This document shows positions 7,418 to 19,582 of a DNA stretch of 64,000 bases, piece by piece. The notes below the pieces were generated by a model, which saw only the letters and a program-made list of their open reading frames with translations, did no database searches and was not told where the DNA came from. The DNA is from Flavimarina sp. Hel_I_48. Lineage in GTDB: Bacteria > Bacteroidota > Bacteroidia > Flavobacteriales > Flavobacteriaceae. Position 1 is the first letter of the stretch. Every line of letters begins with the position of its first letter. The DNA lies in NCBI RefSeq assembly GCF_000733945.1, contig NZ_JPOL01000002.1, positions 2,667,001 to 2,731,000 on the forward strand, given 5' to 3'. Both the position numbers and the translations under genes were made by a program.

Positions 7418-10400
7418 ATGCAAGCAAAACAAGCTGAAAGAGTAAATTTCTCATCGGTACAGAACAGGCCTGAATATCCAGACTTTTTGGATATCCAGAT
7501 AAAATCCTTTCAGGATTTTTTCCAGTTGGAAACCAAGTCAGAGGAAAGAGGGAATGAAGGACTCTACAATACATTCCTAGAGAATTTTCCCATTACGGAT
7601 ACCCGTAACAATTTTGTACTAGAATTTTTAGATTATTTCGTAGATCCTCCAAGATATTCCATTCAGGAGTGTATTGAGCGTGGTCTTACGTATAGCGTTC
7701 CCTTAAAGGCACGTCTTAAATTATACTGTACAGATGATGAGCACGAAGATTTTGAAACTATCGTGCAGGATGTTTATCTAGGTACCATACCCTACATGAC
7801 TCCTAGTGGTACATTTTGTATCAACGGGGCAGAACGTGTAGTTGTATCTCAGTTGCACAGATCTCCTGGTGTGTTTTTCGGTCAATCGTTTCACGCGAAT
7901 GGAACAAAATTATATTCGGCAAGGGTTATTCCTTTCAAAGGTTCTTGGATTGAATTTGCTACAGACATTAACAGTGTGATGTATGCTTATATTGACAGGA
8001 AGAAAAAATTACCTGTTACCACACTTTTCCGCGCTATTGGTTTTGAGCGTGATAAAGATATTCTTGAAATATTTGACCTTGCAGAAGAGGTTAAAGTATC
8101 AAAAACCGGACTTAAAAAATATCTGGGACGTAAGCTTGCTGCACGTGTCTTAAATACATGGCACGAGGATTTCGTTGATGAAGATACTGGCGAAGTTGTT
8201 TCCATAGAGCGTAATGAAATCGTTCTTGACAGGGATACAACCTTAGAAAAAGAGCATATTGATGAGATTCTTGATGCCGGCGCAAAAACTATTTTGCTTC
8301 ACAAAGAGGATAATCTGCATGCTGATTATGCTATTATTCACAATACATTACAAAAAGATCCTACGAACTCTGAGAAAGAAGCAGTAGAGCATATATACCG
8401 TCAATTGCGTAATGCGGAGCCGCCAGATGAGGAAACGGCACGTGGTATTATTGACAAATTATTCTTTAGTGACCAGCGCTACAACTTAGGTGAGGTTGGT
8501 CGTTACCGAATGAACAAGAAATTAGGTCTTGATATAGGTATGGATAAGCAAGTGCTTACCAAAGAGGATATCATTACTATTGTTAAATATCTGATCGAAT
8601 TGATCAATTCCAAAGCGGAAATTGATGATATTGATCACCTTTCAAACCGTCGGGTACGTACGGTAGGTGAGCAGCTTTCTTCACAATTTGGTGTAGGTCT
8701 TGCGCGTATGGCAAGAACTATTCGTGAGCGAATGAACGTTCGAGATAATGAAGTTTTTACCCCTATAGATTTGATTAACGCGAAGACACTTTCGTCGGTG
8801 ATCAATTCATTTTTTGGTACAAACCAATTGTCTCAGTTCATGGATCAGACAAACCCTTTAGCGGAAATCACGCATAAGCGTCGTCTTTCTGCATTAGGGC
8901 CCGGTGGTCTATCCCGTGAGCGTGCAGGTTTTGAGGTTCGTGATGTGCACTATACCCATTACGGTCGTCTTTGTCCTATTGAAACCCCTGAGGGACCAAA
9001 CATTGGTTTGATTTCCTCCCTAGCAGTTTATGCTAAGGTGAATCCAATGGGCTTTATCGAGACACCTTATCGTAAGGTTACTGATGGAACAATCGATTTA
9101 AAAACAACTCCGCAATATTTAAGTGCGGAGGAAGAGGAAGGGATGTTGATTGCTCAGGCAAACAACCCAATGAACGAAAATGGAACTATTGATGCGGAGC
9201 GTGTTATTGCCCGTATGGAAGGTGACTTCCCGGTAGTTGAACCAAATACTGTTCATTACGCAGATGTTTCCCCTAATCAGATTGCCTCTATTTCGGCATC
9301 ATTGATTCCGTTTTTGGAACATGATGATGCGAACAGGGCACTGATGGGCTCAAACATGATGCGACAGGCAGTACCTTTATTACGCGCAGATGCGCCTATC
9401 GTGGGTACCGGTCTGGAACGTCAGGTAGCTTCAGATTCCCGTGTACTTATAAATGCAGAGGGTGATGGTGAAGTTGAATATGTAGACGCGAATGAAGTAA
9501 CTATTAAATATGACCGTACGGAAGATGAGCGTATGGTAAGTTTTGATGGGGATTCAAAAACCTATCAACTGGTTAAGTTCAGAAAAACGAACCAAAGTAC
9601 TTCTATCAACCTGAAGCCTATCGTAAGAAAAGGTGATCGTGTTAAGAGAGGTCAGGTTTTATGTCAGGGTTATGCCACCGAAGACGGTGAATTGGCTTTG
9701 GGACGAAATATGAAGGTAGCCTTTATGCCTTGGAAAGGGTATAACTTTGAGGATGCGATCGTAATCTCAGAAAAAGTGGTGCGCGATGATATATTCACGT
9801 CTATCCACGTTGATGAGTATTCTCTTGACGTACGGGATACAAAATTGGGTAATGAAGAATTAACCAATGATATTCCTAACGTTTCTGAAGAGGCGACAAA
9901 AGATCTTGATGAGCATGGGATGATCCGTGTAGGTGCAGAGGTGAAGCCTGGAGACATTTTGATAGGTAAGATCACTCCTAAAGGGGAATCTGATCCTACT
10001 CCAGAGGAGAAATTGCTTCGTGCGATCTTTGGTGATAAAGCAGGTGATGTAAAAGATGCTTCTTTAAAGGCGTCCCCATCATTGCGTGGTGTTGTAATAA
10101 ACAAAAAATTATTTGCCAGAGCTATAAAAGATAAGCGTAAGCGTGCTCAGGATAAAGAGGATATTTCAGCGCTGGAAGCTGATTTTGATGCCAAATTTGA
10201 CGAATTAAGGTCAATTTTAGTTGATAAATTGTTCCAGATGGTGAACGGTAAAACGGCTCAGGGTGTCAAAAATGACCTTGGTGAAGAAGTTTTGCCAAAA
10301 GGGAAGAAGTTTACCTTGAAAATGTTGAACGCTGTTGAAGACTACACGCATTTAAATCAAGGTACCTGGACAACAGACGATGCAACTAACATTTTGATTG

Positions 10401-11230
10401 CAGACCTGTTGCACAACTTCCGTATTAAGGAAAATGACCTTCAGGGGAATTTGCGTCGTGAGAAGTTTACCATCTCTGTAGGTGATGAACTTCCGGCAGG
10501 TATTATCAAATTGGCTAAAGTCTATGTTGCTAAGAAACGTAAGCTTAAAGTAGGTGATAAGATGGCGGGACGTCACGGTAACAAAGGTATCGTTGCCCGT
10601 ATCGTACGTCAGGAAGATATGCCTTTCCTTGAAGATGGAACACCGGTCGATATCGTATTGAATCCACTGGGTGTACCTTCTCGTATGAACATTGGTCAGA
10701 TTTATGAAACGGTTCTAGGATGGGCTGGTCAGAAATTAGGTCAAAAGTATGCTACCCCTATTTTTGATGGTGCTACTTTAGATCAAATCAATGAGCTTAC
10801 TGATGAAGCAGGTATTCCAAGATTTGGCCATACCTACCTTTATGATGGTGGTACTGGTGATCGCTTTGATCAACCGGCTACCGTTGGAGTAATTTATATG
10901 TTGAAACTGGGGCACATGGTTGATGATAAGATGCACGCACGTTCTATTGGACCGTACTCGCTTATCACACAGCAACCACTTGGTGGTAAGGCACAATTTG
11001 GTGGTCAGCGTTTTGGTGAGATGGAGGTTTGGGCACTTGAGGCCTATGGTGCATCCGCTACTTTGCGTGAGATTTTGACCGTAAAATCTGATGATGTTAT
11101 CGGTAGGGCTAAAACCTATGAAAGCATCGTGAAAGGTGAACCAATGCCAGAACCAGGTCTTCCAGAATCTTTCAATGTATTGATGCATGAGCTTAAGGGT
11201 CTAGGTCTGGATATCCGATTGGAAGAGTAG
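7418..11230 (+). CDS. rpoB: DNA-directed RNA polymerase subunit beta
   Basis: A 1270-residue beta subunit from the ATG at 7418; an in-frame TTG at 7370 lies inside a hairpin and would add residues not found in the family, so it is rejected. The rifampicin pocket is wild type: [20 protein letters not shown] followed by [14 protein letters not shown]. The active-site region includes [16 protein letters not shown] and [16 protein letters not shown]; the C-terminus [11 protein letters not shown] and LRE is the clamp contact with beta-prime. rpoC starts 95 bases downstream. Confidence 0.99.
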   Translation: MQAKQAERVNFSSVQNRPEYPDFLDIQIKSFQDFFQLETKSEERGNEGLYNTFLENFPITDTRNNFVLEFLDYFVDPPRYSIQECIERGLTYSVPLKARLKLYCTDDEHEDFETIVQDVYLGTIPYMTPSGTFCINGAERVVVSQLHRSPGVFFGQSFHANGTKLYSARVIPFKGSWIEFATDINSVMYAYIDRKKKLPVTTLFRAIGFERDKDILEIFDLAEEVKVSKTGLKKYLGRKLAARVLNTWHEDFVDEDTGEVVSIERNEIVLDRDTTLEKEHIDEILDAGAKTILLHKEDNLHADYAIIHNTLQKDPTNSEKEAVEHIYRQLRNAEPPDEETARGIIDKLFFSDQRYNLGEVGRYRMNKKLGLDIGMDKQVLTKEDIITIVKYLIELINSKAEIDDIDHLSNRRVRTVGEQLSSQFGVGLARMARTIRERMNVRDNEVFTPIDLINAKTLSSVINSFFGTNQLSQFMDQTNPLAEITHKRRLSALGPGGLSRERAGFEVRDVHYTHYGRLCPIETPEGPNIGLISSLAVYAKVNPMGFIETPYRKVTDGTIDLKTTPQYLSAEEEEGMLIAQANNPMNENGTIDAERVIARMEGDFPVVEPNTVHYADVSPNQIASISASLIPFLEHDDANRALMGSNMMRQAVPLLRADAPIVGTGLERQVASDSRVLINAEGDGEVEYVDANEVTIKYDRTEDERMVSFDGDSKTYQLVKFRKTNQSTSINLKPIVRKGDRVKRGQVLCQGYATEDGELALGRNMKVAFMPWKGYNFEDAIVISEKVVRDDIFTSIHVDEYSLDVRDTKLGNEELTNDIPNVSEEATKDLDEHGMIRVGAEVKPGDILIGKITPKGESDPTPEEKLLRAIFGDKAGDVKDASLKASPSLRGVVINKKLFARAIKDKRKRAQDKEDISALEADFDAKFDELRSILVDKLFQMVNGKTAQGVKNDLGEEVLPKGKKFTLKMLNAVEDYTHLNQGTWTTDDATNILIADLLHNFRIKENDLQGNLRREKFTISVGDELPAGIIKLAKVYVAKKRKLKVGDKMAGRHGNKGIVARIVRQEDMPFLEDGTPVDIVLNPLGVPSRMNIGQIYETVLGWAGQKLGQKYATPIFDGATLDQINELTDEAGIPRFGHTYLYDGGTGDRFDQPATVGVIYMLKLGHMVDDKMHARSIGPYSLITQQPLGGKAQFGGQRFGEMEVWALEAYGASATLREILTVKSDDVIGRAKTYESIVKGEPMPEPGLPESFNVLMHELKGLGLDIRLEE

Positions 11231-11325
11231 TGACTTTTCGCGAAAGCGGAAGTTTTTGACTCGTTCCTATTGATGTTCGAATAGAACATCGCTAACAATT
11301 AAAATAATTTTCGACATAAGGTATT

Positions 11326-14300
11326 ATGGCAAGAAATAATGAGAATACTACAGCAAAGAGGTTCGATAAAATCTCTATAGGTCTGGCGTCTCCCGAAGCG
11401 ATTTTGGCTGAATCACGAGGAGAGGTGCTTAAACCTGAAACTATAAACTACCGTACGCACAAACCAGAACGTGATGGTCTGTTTTGTGAGCGTATTTTTG
11501 GTCCTGTTAAGGATTATGAATGTGCTTGCGGTAAATACAAAAGAATACGCTATAAGGGCATTGTTTGTGATCGATGTGGAGTAGAGGTTACTGAGAAAAA
11601 GGTACGTCGTGACCGCGTGGGACACATCAATCTTGTAGTTCCAGTTGCACATATTTGGTATTTTAGGAGCTTGCCCAATAAAATTGGGTACCTTCTAGGT
11701 CTTCCTTCTAAGAAGTTGGACATGATCATTTACTATGAGCGTTACGTTGTAATACAAGCTGGTATTGCAAAAAACGCTGATGGTGAAGACCTACAAATGA
11801 TGGATTTCCTTACGGAAGAGGAGTATCTGGACATTCGTGAGAGTATACCGCAGGAGAATGCCTATTTAGACGATTCAGACCCTAACAAGTTCATCGCCAA
11901 GATGGGTGCAGAGTGTCTGATTGAGCTTTTAAAGCGTATTGATCTTGACGAACTTTCTTATGACTTGCGTCATAAAGCCAACAATGAAACTTCAAAACAA
12001 CGTAAAACGGAGGCTTTAAAACGTCTACAGGTTGTAGAAGCTTTACGTGATGCAAATAAAAATCGTGAAAACAAAGCGGAGTGGATGATCATGAAAGTGG
12101 TTCCAGTTATTCCACCGGAATTACGTCCTCTTGTGCCCCTGGATGGTGGTCGTTTTGCAACATCAGATTTAAATGACCTTTACCGTCGAGTAATCATTCG
12201 TAACAACCGTTTGAAGCGCTTGATGGAAATCAAAGCTCCAGAGGTAATCTTACGTAATGAGAAGCGTATGCTTCAGGAAGCGGTAGATTCCTTATTTGAT
12301 AATACCCGTAAGTCTTCAGCAGTAAAAACGGATTCTAACCGACCTTTAAAGTCACTTTCTGACTCTTTAAAAGGTAAGCAAGGTCGTTTCCGTCAAAACT
12401 TACTTGGTAAACGTGTCGATTATTCTGCACGTTCGGTAATTGTTGTGGGACCAGAATTGAAATTATATGAGTGCGGTCTGCCTAAAGACATGGCAGCGGA
12501 ACTTTACAAACCATTCGTGATCAGGAAACTGATAGAACGTGGTATTGTAAAAACCGTAAAATCCGCTAAAAAAATTATAGATAAAAAAGAGCCGGTAGTT
12601 TGGGATATTTTGGAAAACGTCCTTAAAGGACACCCAGTATTGCTCAACCGGGCTCCAACGCTTCACCGTCTAGGTATTCAGGCATTTCAGCCTAAATTAA
12701 TAGAAGGGAAAGCGATCCAGTTGCACCCATTGGTTTGTACTGCATTTAACGCCGATTTTGACGGTGACCAGATGGCGGTTCACCTTCCACTGGGTCCTGA
12801 AGCTATTCTTGAAGCACAATTATTGATGCTTGCCTCTAACAATATTTTAAACCCTGCTAACGGTGCACCAATCACGGTACCGTCTCAGGATATGGTATTG
12901 GGTCTGTATTATATGACCAAATCCCGTAAGAGTACTGAAGATGTTAAGGTCAAAGGGGAAGGTATTACCTTCTACAGCGCTGAAGAAGTTGTTATTGCGC
13001 ACAACCAGAAAGTGGTCGATATCAATGCCAATATCAAAATCCGTGCAGTTGACTTCAATGAAGAAAGAAAATTGGTGCCACAGATTATTGAAACCACGGT
13101 TGGTCGTGTGATCTTTAATGAAAGCGTACCTCAAGAGGCCGGGTTTATCAACGAAGTATTGACTAAAAAGTCACTTCGTGATGTTATCGCACGTATCCTG
13201 AAATTGACTAATGTACCACGTACTGCAGAATTTTTGGACAGTATCAAGACACTAGGCTATACGTTTGCCTTCCGTGGTGGTTTATCGTTCTCTTTAGGGG
13301 ATATTATTATTCCTAAAGAAAAACAAGGAATGATTGACGATGCCAATACGCAAGTAGATGGTATTATGTCTAGCTATAACATGGGTCTTATTACCAATAC
13401 GGAGCGTTACAATCAGGTTATTGACGTGTGGACTTCTACGAATGCCACGTTGACTGAATTGGCAATGAAACGTATTCGTGAGGATCAACAAGGGTTCAAC
13501 TCCGTGTTTATGATGCTTGATTCTGGTGCAAGGGGTTCTAAGGAGCAAATTCGCCAGTTGACAGGTATGCGTGGTCTTATGGCCAAGCCGAAAAAATCAA
13601 ATGATGGTGGTGGGGCAATTATTGAAAACCCTATTCTTTCTAACTTTAAGGAAGGTCTTTCCATTCTTGAATACTTTATCTCTACTCACGGTGCGCGTAA
13701 AGGTCTTGCAGATACCGCCCTTAAAACGGCAGATGCTGGTTACTTGACACGTCGTCTGGTAGATGTTTCGCAGGATGTGATCGTAAATAGTGAAGACTGT
13801 GATACCCTTCGTGGTGTTGAAGTTTCAGCACTTAAGAAAAACGAAGAGATTGTAGAAACACTTGAAGCTAGAATCATTGGTCGTATCGCATTGAATGATG
13901 TGATCAACCCATTGAATAGCGAAGTGATTGTAACCGCAGGAGCAGAAATTACAGAAGAAATCGCTGCCGAGATTACCGCTAGTCCATTGGATTCCGTAGA
14001 AGTACGTTCTCCATTGACCTGTGAGGCTAAAAAAGGAATATGTTCTAAATGTTACGGTCGTAACCTTGCAACCAATAGAATGGTACAGCGTGGTGAGGCG
14101 GTAGGTGTAGTAGCGGCGCAATCCATTGGAGAGCCTGGTACACAGCTTACGCTACGTACGTTCCACGTGGGAGGTATTGCGGGTAACATTTCTGAAGAAA
14201 ACAAAGTAATCTCTAAATTTAACGGTCGTCTTGAAATAGAAGATCTTAAAACTGTTCAGGGAGAAGACAATGAAGGCAATCCTGCACAAATTGTAATTTC

Positions 14301-15627
14301 CAGAACATCTGAGGCACGTATCTTCGATTCTAAAACAGGAATTTTATTGAGTACCAATAACATTCCTTACGGTTCTCAATTGTTCTCTAAAGATGGAGGA
14401 AAAGTTGATAAAGGGGAGATCGTTTGCCAGTGGGATCCTTATAACGGGGTGATCATTTCTGAATTTGCAGGTAAGATCAAATATGAAAATATTGAACAAG
14501 GTCTTACTTATCAGGTTGAAACAGATGAGCAAACTGGTTTCCAGGAGAAAGTAATTTCTGAATCACGTAACAAACGTATGATCCCTACCCTTCATATTAT
14601 GGGTAAAAAAGATGAGATCATCCGTTCGTACAACCTTCCGGTGGGAGCCCACTTAATGGTTGATGATTCTGAAAAAGTAAAAATCGGTAAGATTCTTGTC
14701 AAAATACCTCGTAAATCATCTAAAGCAGGTGATATTACCGGTGGTCTGCCACGAGTGACTGAATTGTTTGAAGCACGTAACCCTTCTAATCCTGCTGTTG
14801 TAAGCGAAATTGACGGTGTGGTGTCCTTCGGAAAAATCAAGCGTGGTAACCGTGAGATCATTGTTGAATCAAAACTAGGGGATATCAAAAAGTACCTTGT
14901 TAAACTTTCTAACCAGATATTGGTACAGGAAAATGACTTTGTACGTGCAGGTATGCCACTTTCTGATGGTTCTGTAACTCCAGAGGATATCCTTGCCATT
15001 AAAGGACCTTCCGCAGTGCAGCAGTATCTTGTGAACGAAGTACAAGAAGTATATCGTCTACAAGGGGTACGTATTAATGACAAGCACTTTGAAGTTGTCG
15101 TACGTCAAATGATGCGTAAAGTTCGTATAGGTGATCCGGGAGATACTATTTTCCTTGAGAATCAACTTGTACATAAAGATGACTTTACTACTGAAAATGA
15201 TGAAATCTTCGGAATGAAGGTTGTTGAGGACGCAGGTGATTCTGATACTCTAAAAGCAGGGCAGATAATTTCTCCTCGGGATCTAAGGGATGAGAATTCC
15301 ATTTTGCGTAGGGAAGATAAGAACCTTGTTGTAGCAAGGGATGTTATTGCGGCAACGGCTACTCCTGTATTACAGGGTATAACCAGAGCTTCATTACAGA
15401 CCAAGTCATTCATTTCTGCTGCTTCGTTCCAGGAAACGACAAAAGTGCTGAATGAGGCTGCTGTGAGTGGTAAGATTGATGAACTGGAAGGTCTTAAGGA
15501 AAATGTGATCGTAGGTCACAGAATTCCGGCAGGTACCGGTCTTCGTCGCTACGAGAGCATTATCGTAGGCAACAAGCAAGAACTGGCAGAACTAGAGGCT
15601 GCCCGTGAAGAAGTTAATTTTAATTAA
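11326..15627 (+). CDS. rpoC: DNA-directed RNA polymerase subunit beta-prime
   Basis: A 1433-residue beta-prime subunit. Visible parts: the N-terminal zinc site [20 protein letters not shown]; the zipper/lid region; the catalytic Mg-binding loop [12 protein letters not shown] (around residue 475); the bridge helix and trigger-loop region with [19 protein letters not shown]; and the second zinc site [15 protein letters not shown]. The C-terminal jaw and the final [18 protein letters not shown] block are intact. It is transcribed with rpoB and closed by a strong terminator 14 bases after the stop. Confidence 0.99.
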   Translation: MARNNENTTAKRFDKISIGLASPEAILAESRGEVLKPETINYRTHKPERDGLFCERIFGPVKDYECACGKYKRIRYKGIVCDRCGVEVTEKKVRRDRVGHINLVVPVAHIWYFRSLPNKIGYLLGLPSKKLDMIIYYERYVVIQAGIAKNADGEDLQMMDFLTEEEYLDIRESIPQENAYLDDSDPNKFIAKMGAECLIELLKRIDLDELSYDLRHKANNETSKQRKTEALKRLQVVEALRDANKNRENKAEWMIMKVVPVIPPELRPLVPLDGGRFATSDLNDLYRRVIIRNNRLKRLMEIKAPEVILRNEKRMLQEAVDSLFDNTRKSSAVKTDSNRPLKSLSDSLKGKQGRFRQNLLGKRVDYSARSVIVVGPELKLYECGLPKDMAAELYKPFVIRKLIERGIVKTVKSAKKIIDKKEPVVWDILENVLKGHPVLLNRAPTLHRLGIQAFQPKLIEGKAIQLHPLVCTAFNADFDGDQMAVHLPLGPEAILEAQLLMLASNNILNPANGAPITVPSQDMVLGLYYMTKSRKSTEDVKVKGEGITFYSAEEVVIAHNQKVVDINANIKIRAVDFNEERKLVPQIIETTVGRVIFNESVPQEAGFINEVLTKKSLRDVIARILKLTNVPRTAEFLDSIKTLGYTFAFRGGLSFSLGDIIIPKEKQGMIDDANTQVDGIMSSYNMGLITNTERYNQVIDVWTSTNATLTELAMKRIREDQQGFNSVFMMLDSGARGSKEQIRQLTGMRGLMAKPKKSNDGGGAIIENPILSNFKEGLSILEYFISTHGARKGLADTALKTADAGYLTRRLVDVSQDVIVNSEDCDTLRGVEVSALKKNEEIVETLEARIIGRIALNDVINPLNSEVIVTAGAEITEEIAAEITASPLDSVEVRSPLTCEAKKGICSKCYGRNLATNRMVQRGEAVGVVAAQSIGEPGTQLTLRTFHVGGIAGNISEENKVISKFNGRLEIEDLKTVQGEDNEGNPAQIVISRTSEARIFDSKTGILLSTNNIPYGSQLFSKDGGKVDKGEIVCQWDPYNGVIISEFAGKIKYENIEQGLTYQVETDEQTGFQEKVISESRNKRMIPTLHIMGKKDEIIRSYNLPVGAHLMVDDSEKVKIGKILVKIPRKSSKAGDITGGLPRVTELFEARNPSNPAVVSEIDGVVSFGKIKRGNREIIVESKLGDIKKYLVKLSNQILVQENDFVRAGMPLSDGSVTPEDILAIKGPSAVQQYLVNEVQEVYRLQGVRINDKHFEVVVRQMMRKVRIGDPGDTIFLENQLVHKDDFTTENDEIFGMKVVEDAGDSDTLKAGQIISPRDLRDENSILRREDKNLVVARDVIAATATPVLQGITRASLQTKSFISAASFQETTKVLNEAAVSGKIDELEGLKENVIVGHRIPAGTGLRRYESIIVGNKQELAELEAAREEVNFN

Positions 15628-15641
15628 TAATATATATCTAA

Positions 15642-15677
15642 AAAGCCACCAACAGAATACGTTGGTGGCTTTTTTAG
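15642..15677 (+). terminator. Terminator of the rpoBC transcript
   Basis: AAAGCCACCAAC (15642-15653) pairs perfectly with GTTGGTGGCTTT (15661-15672) and is followed by T residues. Confidence 0.92.
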
Positions 15678-15752
15678 TTTTATAAAGGAGCCATCTGCAC
15701 TTTTTAATCATTTACTGATTTAAAAGTCCGTGGTTCACTATAAACAAAGAAT

Positions 15753-16067
15753 ATGGCAGAAGAAGATAAAAACAAACAAGGACAGATTAATATAGAACTT
15801 GATGAAGAAATGGCGCAGGGCACGTATTCAAACCTTGCGATAATCAATCATTCAGTATCAGAATTTGTGGTAGATTTTATCAATATCATGCCCGGAACAC
15901 CTAAAAGTAAGGTCAAGTCGCGAATTATCCTTACTCCGCAGCATGCAAAACGATTGGCGAAAGCCCTTCAGGAGAACGTAAAGCGCTTCGAGAAAGCACA
16001 TGGGGAGATCAAGGATTATGACAAGCAGCCCATACCTTTAAATTTTGGCCCTACCGGGCAAGCCTAA
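15753..16067 (+). CDS. DUF3467 family protein
   Basis: A 104-residue acidic soluble protein of unknown biochemical role. It matches the DUF3467 pattern: INIELDEEMAQGTYSNLAII, then FVVDFINIMPG, then RIILTPQHAKRLAKALQENV. No catalytic motif or membrane segment is seen. It lies just after rpoC behind a terminator and has its own terminator, so it is a single-gene unit; the position next to rpoC is recurrent in Bacteroidota as far as I know. Function not inferred. Confidence 0.85.
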   Translation: MAEEDKNKQGQINIELDEEMAQGTYSNLAIINHSVSEFVVDFINIMPGTPKSKVKSRIILTPQHAKRLAKALQENVKRFEKAHGEIKDYDKQPIPLNFGPTGQA

Positions 16068-16073
16068 ATTATT

Positions 16074-16099
16074 AAAACCCTCTTTTGAGGGTTTTTTTT
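16074..16099 (+). terminator. Terminator after the DUF3467 gene
   Basis: AAAACCCTC (16074-16082) and GAGGGTTTT pair around TTTT, followed by a T run to 16099. Confidence 0.88.
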
Positions 16100-16195
16100 T
16101 TGGACTTTAATTATTTTAATTTTTAGGGAAGAACCTGATTAATTTTAGAATTTTTTTTAATGAATTAAGAAAAGACAGCGTAATATTGTGAGGTG

Positions 16196-16573
16196 ATGAT
16201 AAGCAATTGGTATTCAAATCTTGTGTTCTTTATGTTTGCGGTACTTTTTGGTACGGCCAGCTCGGGATATGCGTTTACTGGACATGAAATTGCTGGTGCC
16301 AAGGTTCCTGTATCTAAAAGTCATTATTTATTAGATAAGAATTTTCAGGATCAGGGACTCGAAGTTGACGTGTTGATACTCTCCTTTGAGGAATTTACTA
16401 TTGAATCGACATCATTTTCCGTTTCTAAAATTCCTTTTTATAATGGTTTATCACATCAACGTGCGTCGAGACATCTGTCAAAAGCCATTACGCCTTACTA
16501 TATCTTTTCTCAGACCATTTCCCCCAGTCTGACAAGTTATGAGTTACTTTTTCCCTTTCATACTTTTAGTTAG
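16196..16573 (+). CDS. Small exported protein of unknown function
   Basis: A 125-residue protein from ATG 16196 (a GTG at 16193 is directly before it). The first 25 residues form a likely signal peptide (NLVFFMFAVLFGTASSGYA with an Ala-type cleavage site). The mature part has no Cys, no recognised domain, and a Tyr/Phe-rich end (YYIFSQTISP, FPFHTF). It resembles, in size and plan only, the small protein at 61235-61645. It stands alone, between terminators and a membrane protein gene. Function unknown. Confidence 0.55.
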   Translation: MISNWYSNLVFFMFAVLFGTASSGYAFTGHEIAGAKVPVSKSHYLLDKNFQDQGLEVDVLILSFEEFTIESTSFSVSKIPFYNGLSHQRASRHLSKAITPYYIFSQTISPSLTSYELLFPFHTFS

Positions 16574-16666
16574 TTATTAAAGTATCACTGGCATTGATTG
16601 CTCAATGATTGCAGTCTTGACATGTGCCTTTAAGGCTCTTTTTAATACTAATTAAACTCAAACAAA

Positions 16667-17179
16667 ATGAAAATAGAAATGACCGTGGTCTACATTATCG
16701 TAGCCGCACTTGTAATCGTACCTTATATTGCCATAATCTTTTTCGGATCTGGAAAAGGAAAAAAAATATCCTCCCGTTTTAAAGAAGAAGTCAAAAATAA
16801 CGGACTTCATATTGCTCAAAAAGAAGCATGGAACCGTCACATTATTGGCGTGGATAACACAAAGAATATTTTGCTTTTTGCCCAGTATAATGAAGAAAAT
16901 GTTGTCGACACGTTTAAGATCAACCTCAATGAAGTTGACCGGGTGGATGTTTTTGAAAAGAAAAACACCATTAAATTAGATAACAAGCCCAGTGAAGTTC
17001 TTGAATATATAGGTTTAGATGTTTTACTTTTTGACGGTAGAACACATGAAATCTGTTTTTACGATACACACATTGACGTTGCTCAGAATTATGAGCAGGA
17101 ACATGCCGAAAAATGGAGGGCAATCTTGGTAGGACAGAAAAATTCAAAGATGCCTATTAAGAATACAACTGCTGCTTAA
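16667..17179 (+). CDS. Membrane-anchored protein of unknown function
   Basis: A 170-residue protein with one N-terminal transmembrane helix (about residues 6-28, VVYIIVAALVIVPYIAIIFF) and a soluble cytoplasmic part. The soluble part has alternating strands (HIIGVDNTKNILLFA, FKINLNEVDRVDVFEK, DVLLFDGRTHEICFYD) that suggest a PH-like or small beta-barrel fold. I do not recognise a named family. It is a single gene, closed by the bidirectional terminator shared with prfC. Confidence 0.75.
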   Translation: MKIEMTVVYIIVAALVIVPYIAIIFFGSGKGKKISSRFKEEVKNNGLHIAQKEAWNRHIIGVDNTKNILLFAQYNEENVVDTFKINLNEVDRVDVFEKKNTIKLDNKPSEVLEYIGLDVLLFDGRTHEICFYDTHIDVAQNYEQEHAEKWRAILVGQKNSKMPIKNTTAA

Positions 17180-17202
17180 TAAGTAGTATTGGTTTGTAAA
17201 AA

Positions 17203-17234
17203 AAAACAGTCAGGTTTTCCTGACTGTTTTTTTT
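17203..17234. terminator. Bidirectional terminator between convergent genes
   Basis: AAAACAGTCAGG (17203-17214) pairs with CCTGACTGTTTT (17219-17230) around TTTT, with A and T tracts on both flanks. It can end transcripts from 16667 on the plus strand and from prfC on the minus strand. Confidence 0.9.
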
Positions 17235-17248
17235 GCATTATAACCTCT

Positions 17249-18838
17249 CTATTTATATTCTGAGACGAAATGTAATTTTACATTGGGATATTTTTGCTGC
17301 GTCATTTGTAAGGTAAATGGGGAGTCAGCAAAGAATACCATATGACCCCGTTTGTCCTTGGCTAAAAACCGCTGTTTTACCCTAATAAACTCCTTATATT
17401 CGTCACTTTTAGGGTCTTTCGGCTCAATCCAGCATGCTTTATGGACATTTAGCGGCTCGTAAGTACATTTAGCTCCATATTCATGTTCCAGGCGGTATTG
17501 TATGACTTCGTATTGAAGCGCACCTACCGTACCTATTACTTTCCTTCCATTGAGCTCCAGGGTAAAAAGCTGGGCGACACCTTCATCCATAAGTTGGTCA
17601 ATCCCTTTCTCCAGTTGTTTTGATTTCATGGGATCGGCATTGTTGATATACCTAAAATGCTCTGGGGAAAAGGCGGGGATTCCTTTGTAGTGAATACTTT
17701 CCCCTTCGGTAAGCGTATCCCCTATTTTGAAATTTCCAGTATCGTGAAGGCCCACGATATCCCCAGGGTATGAAACATCTACGATTTCTTTCCGCTCCGC
17801 GAAAAAGGCGTTCGGGCTAGAGAATTTTAGTTTTTTATCGTGGCGCACGTGTAAGTACGGCGTATTCCGTTCAAAAACCCCCGATACTATTTTTACAAAT
17901 GCCAGTCGGTCACGGTGTCGCGGATCCATATTGGCATGTATTTTAAAAACAAAACCGGTAAATTCTTTTTCATTGGGTTTGATCAGGCGTTCCTCGCTCT
18001 GTTTAGGACGTGGGGGAGGAGCGATCTCAACAAAGGCGTCCAACAATTCACGAACACCAAAATTGTTTAAAGCGGAACCAAAAAATACAGGTTGCTGCTC
18101 TGCATTAAGATACGCCTCCTGATCAAAATCTGGATAAACACCGGTAACGAGTTCTACATTTTCACGAAGTTCTTCAGCAAATTTCCCGCCAATGACCTTT
18201 TCCAGAAAATCATCATTAAGGTCATCTATCTCAACGGTTTCTTCAATATTCTTACGGCTGTCGCCACTAAAGAGATTTATATTTTTCTCCCAGATATTGT
18301 AGATTCCTTTAAAATCGTAGCCCATTCCTATGGGAAAACTCAATGGCGTTACCGTAAGATTGAGTTTTTGCTCAATTTCATCAAGCAGTTCAAAAGCATC
18401 TTTACCTTCGCGATCCATCTTGTTGATAAATACAAGCATGGGGATCTTGCGCATACGGCAGACCTCCACGAGTTTTTCGGTTTGTTCTTCAACCCCTTTT
18501 GCAACATCAATCACAACGATCACGCTGTCAACCGCAGTTAAAGTCCTAAAGGTATCTTCGGCAAAATCTTTGTGCCCGGGGGTATCGAGAATATTGATCT
18601 TTATTCCCTCATATTCAAAGGCAAGCACAGAAGTGGCTACGGAAATACCACGCTGGCGCTCAATTTCCATAAAGTCACTGGTTGCCCCTTTTTTGATCTT
18701 ATTGGATTTTACGGCACCCGCTTCCTGAATTGCTCCACCAAAAAGCAAGAGTTTTTCGGTAAGTGTGGTTTTCCCGGCATCCGGGTGGGAGACGATCCCA
18801 AAAGTTCTTCTGCGTTTTATTTCCTTGGCAAGGCTCAT
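17249..18838 (-). CDS. prfC: Peptide chain release factor 3
   Basis: A 529-residue translational GTPase that removes RF1/RF2 after peptide release. The ATG at 18838 (MSLAKEIKRRRTF) is preferred over an in-frame TTG two codons upstream. Motifs: P-loop SHPDAGKTT, RGISVATSVL (switch I), DTPGHKDFAEDTF (switch II, with the RF3-type FAED), NKMDR. The C-terminal RF3 domain includes GALQYEVIQYRLEHEYGAKC. Length matches the family. Single gene, ending at the shared terminator. Confidence 0.97.
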   Translation of the reverse strand: MSLAKEIKRRRTFGIVSHPDAGKTTLTEKLLLFGGAIQEAGAVKSNKIKKGATSDFMEIERQRGISVATSVLAFEYEGIKINILDTPGHKDFAEDTFRTLTAVDSVIVVIDVAKGVEEQTEKLVEVCRMRKIPMLVFINKMDREGKDAFELLDEIEQKLNLTVTPLSFPIGMGYDFKGIYNIWEKNINLFSGDSRKNIEETVEIDDLNDDFLEKVIGGKFAEELRENVELVTGVYPDFDQEAYLNAEQQPVFFGSALNNFGVRELLDAFVEIAPPPRPKQSEERLIKPNEKEFTGFVFKIHANMDPRHRDRLAFVKIVSGVFERNTPYLHVRHDKKLKFSSPNAFFAERKEIVDVSYPGDIVGLHDTGNFKIGDTLTEGESIHYKGIPAFSPEHFRYINNADPMKSKQLEKGIDQLMDEGVAQLFTLELNGRKVIGTVGALQYEVIQYRLEHEYGAKCTYEPLNVHKACWIEPKDPKSDEYKEFIRVKQRFLAKDKRGHMVFFADSPFTLQMTQQKYPNVKLHFVSEYK

Positions 18839-19011
18839 TTGCAATTTTTAAGGCTGCAAATATACCATTTATAAAAGATTCCCTAAGGCCTTAAATAAGT
18901 ATCTTAAAGAGCCTAAAAACCGATTTTTTCAACCAAAAATGATAAAAAACAGGTTGAATTCGGCATATTTTAGGAGGTTTAGCGGCCTATCAATTCTAAT
19001 AAGTAATGAAT

Positions 19012-19019
19012 TACCTTTG
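19012..19019 (+). promoter_or_regulatory. Predicted -7 element of the idi operon
   Basis: TACCTTTG matches TAnnTTTG and lies 44 bases before the idi start. No clear TTTG was found at the -33 distance. Confidence 0.5.
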
Positions 19020-19063
19020 TTTACGGTAGGCACGATTTGTAACTTTACATATTAAAAAGGCGT

Positions 19064-19582
19064 ATGACAGAAGAAATGGTGATCCTTGTTGATGAAAATG
19101 ATAAGCAGGTAGGGCTCATGGCAAAAATGGAAGCGCATGAGAAAGCACTTTTGCACCGGGCATTTTCGGTCTTTGTATTCAATGATAAAAAAGAACTTAT
19201 GTTACAGCGCAGGGCGCTGACTAAATATCACACCCCGGGCTTATGGACGAATACCTGCTGTAGTCACCAGCGGCCGGGAGAAACCAATATCTCTGCCGGC
19301 AGTCGCCGTTTGCAGGAGGAAATGGGATTTACCACAGCACTTACCGAATCAATTTCTTTTATTTACAAGGCCCCTTTTGAAAATGGCCTTACCGAACATG
19401 AATATGATTACATACTTCTGGGCGAATACAACGAGCAGCCAGAACCCAATCCTGAAGAAGTGGCCGAGTGGAAATGGCTTTCTTTGGATACTGTCAAAGA
19501 GGATATAGCACAAAACCCCGAAATTTATACCGCCTGGTTCAAGATCATATTTGATAAATTCTATAACCATATCGAAGTATGA
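19064..19582 (+). CDS. idi: Isopentenyl-diphosphate delta-isomerase, type I
   Basis: A 172-residue Nudix-fold enzyme interconverting IPP and DMAPP, needed for menaquinone, undecaprenyl and carotenoid precursors. The active-site Cys is in WTNTCCSHQRPGE, overlapping the Nudix-like GETNISAGSRRLQEEMG; HEYDYILLGEY carries the catalytic Glu/Tyr region. Family-typical length. Its stop overlaps the next start by 4 bases (ATGA), so translation with queD is coupled. Confidence 0.95.
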   Translation: MTEEMVILVDENDKQVGLMAKMEAHEKALLHRAFSVFVFNDKKELMLQRRALTKYHTPGLWTNTCCSHQRPGETNISAGSRRLQEEMGFTTALTESISFIYKAPFENGLTEHEYDYILLGEYNEQPEPNPEEVAEWKWLSLDTVKEDIAQNPEIYTAWFKIIFDKFYNHIEV

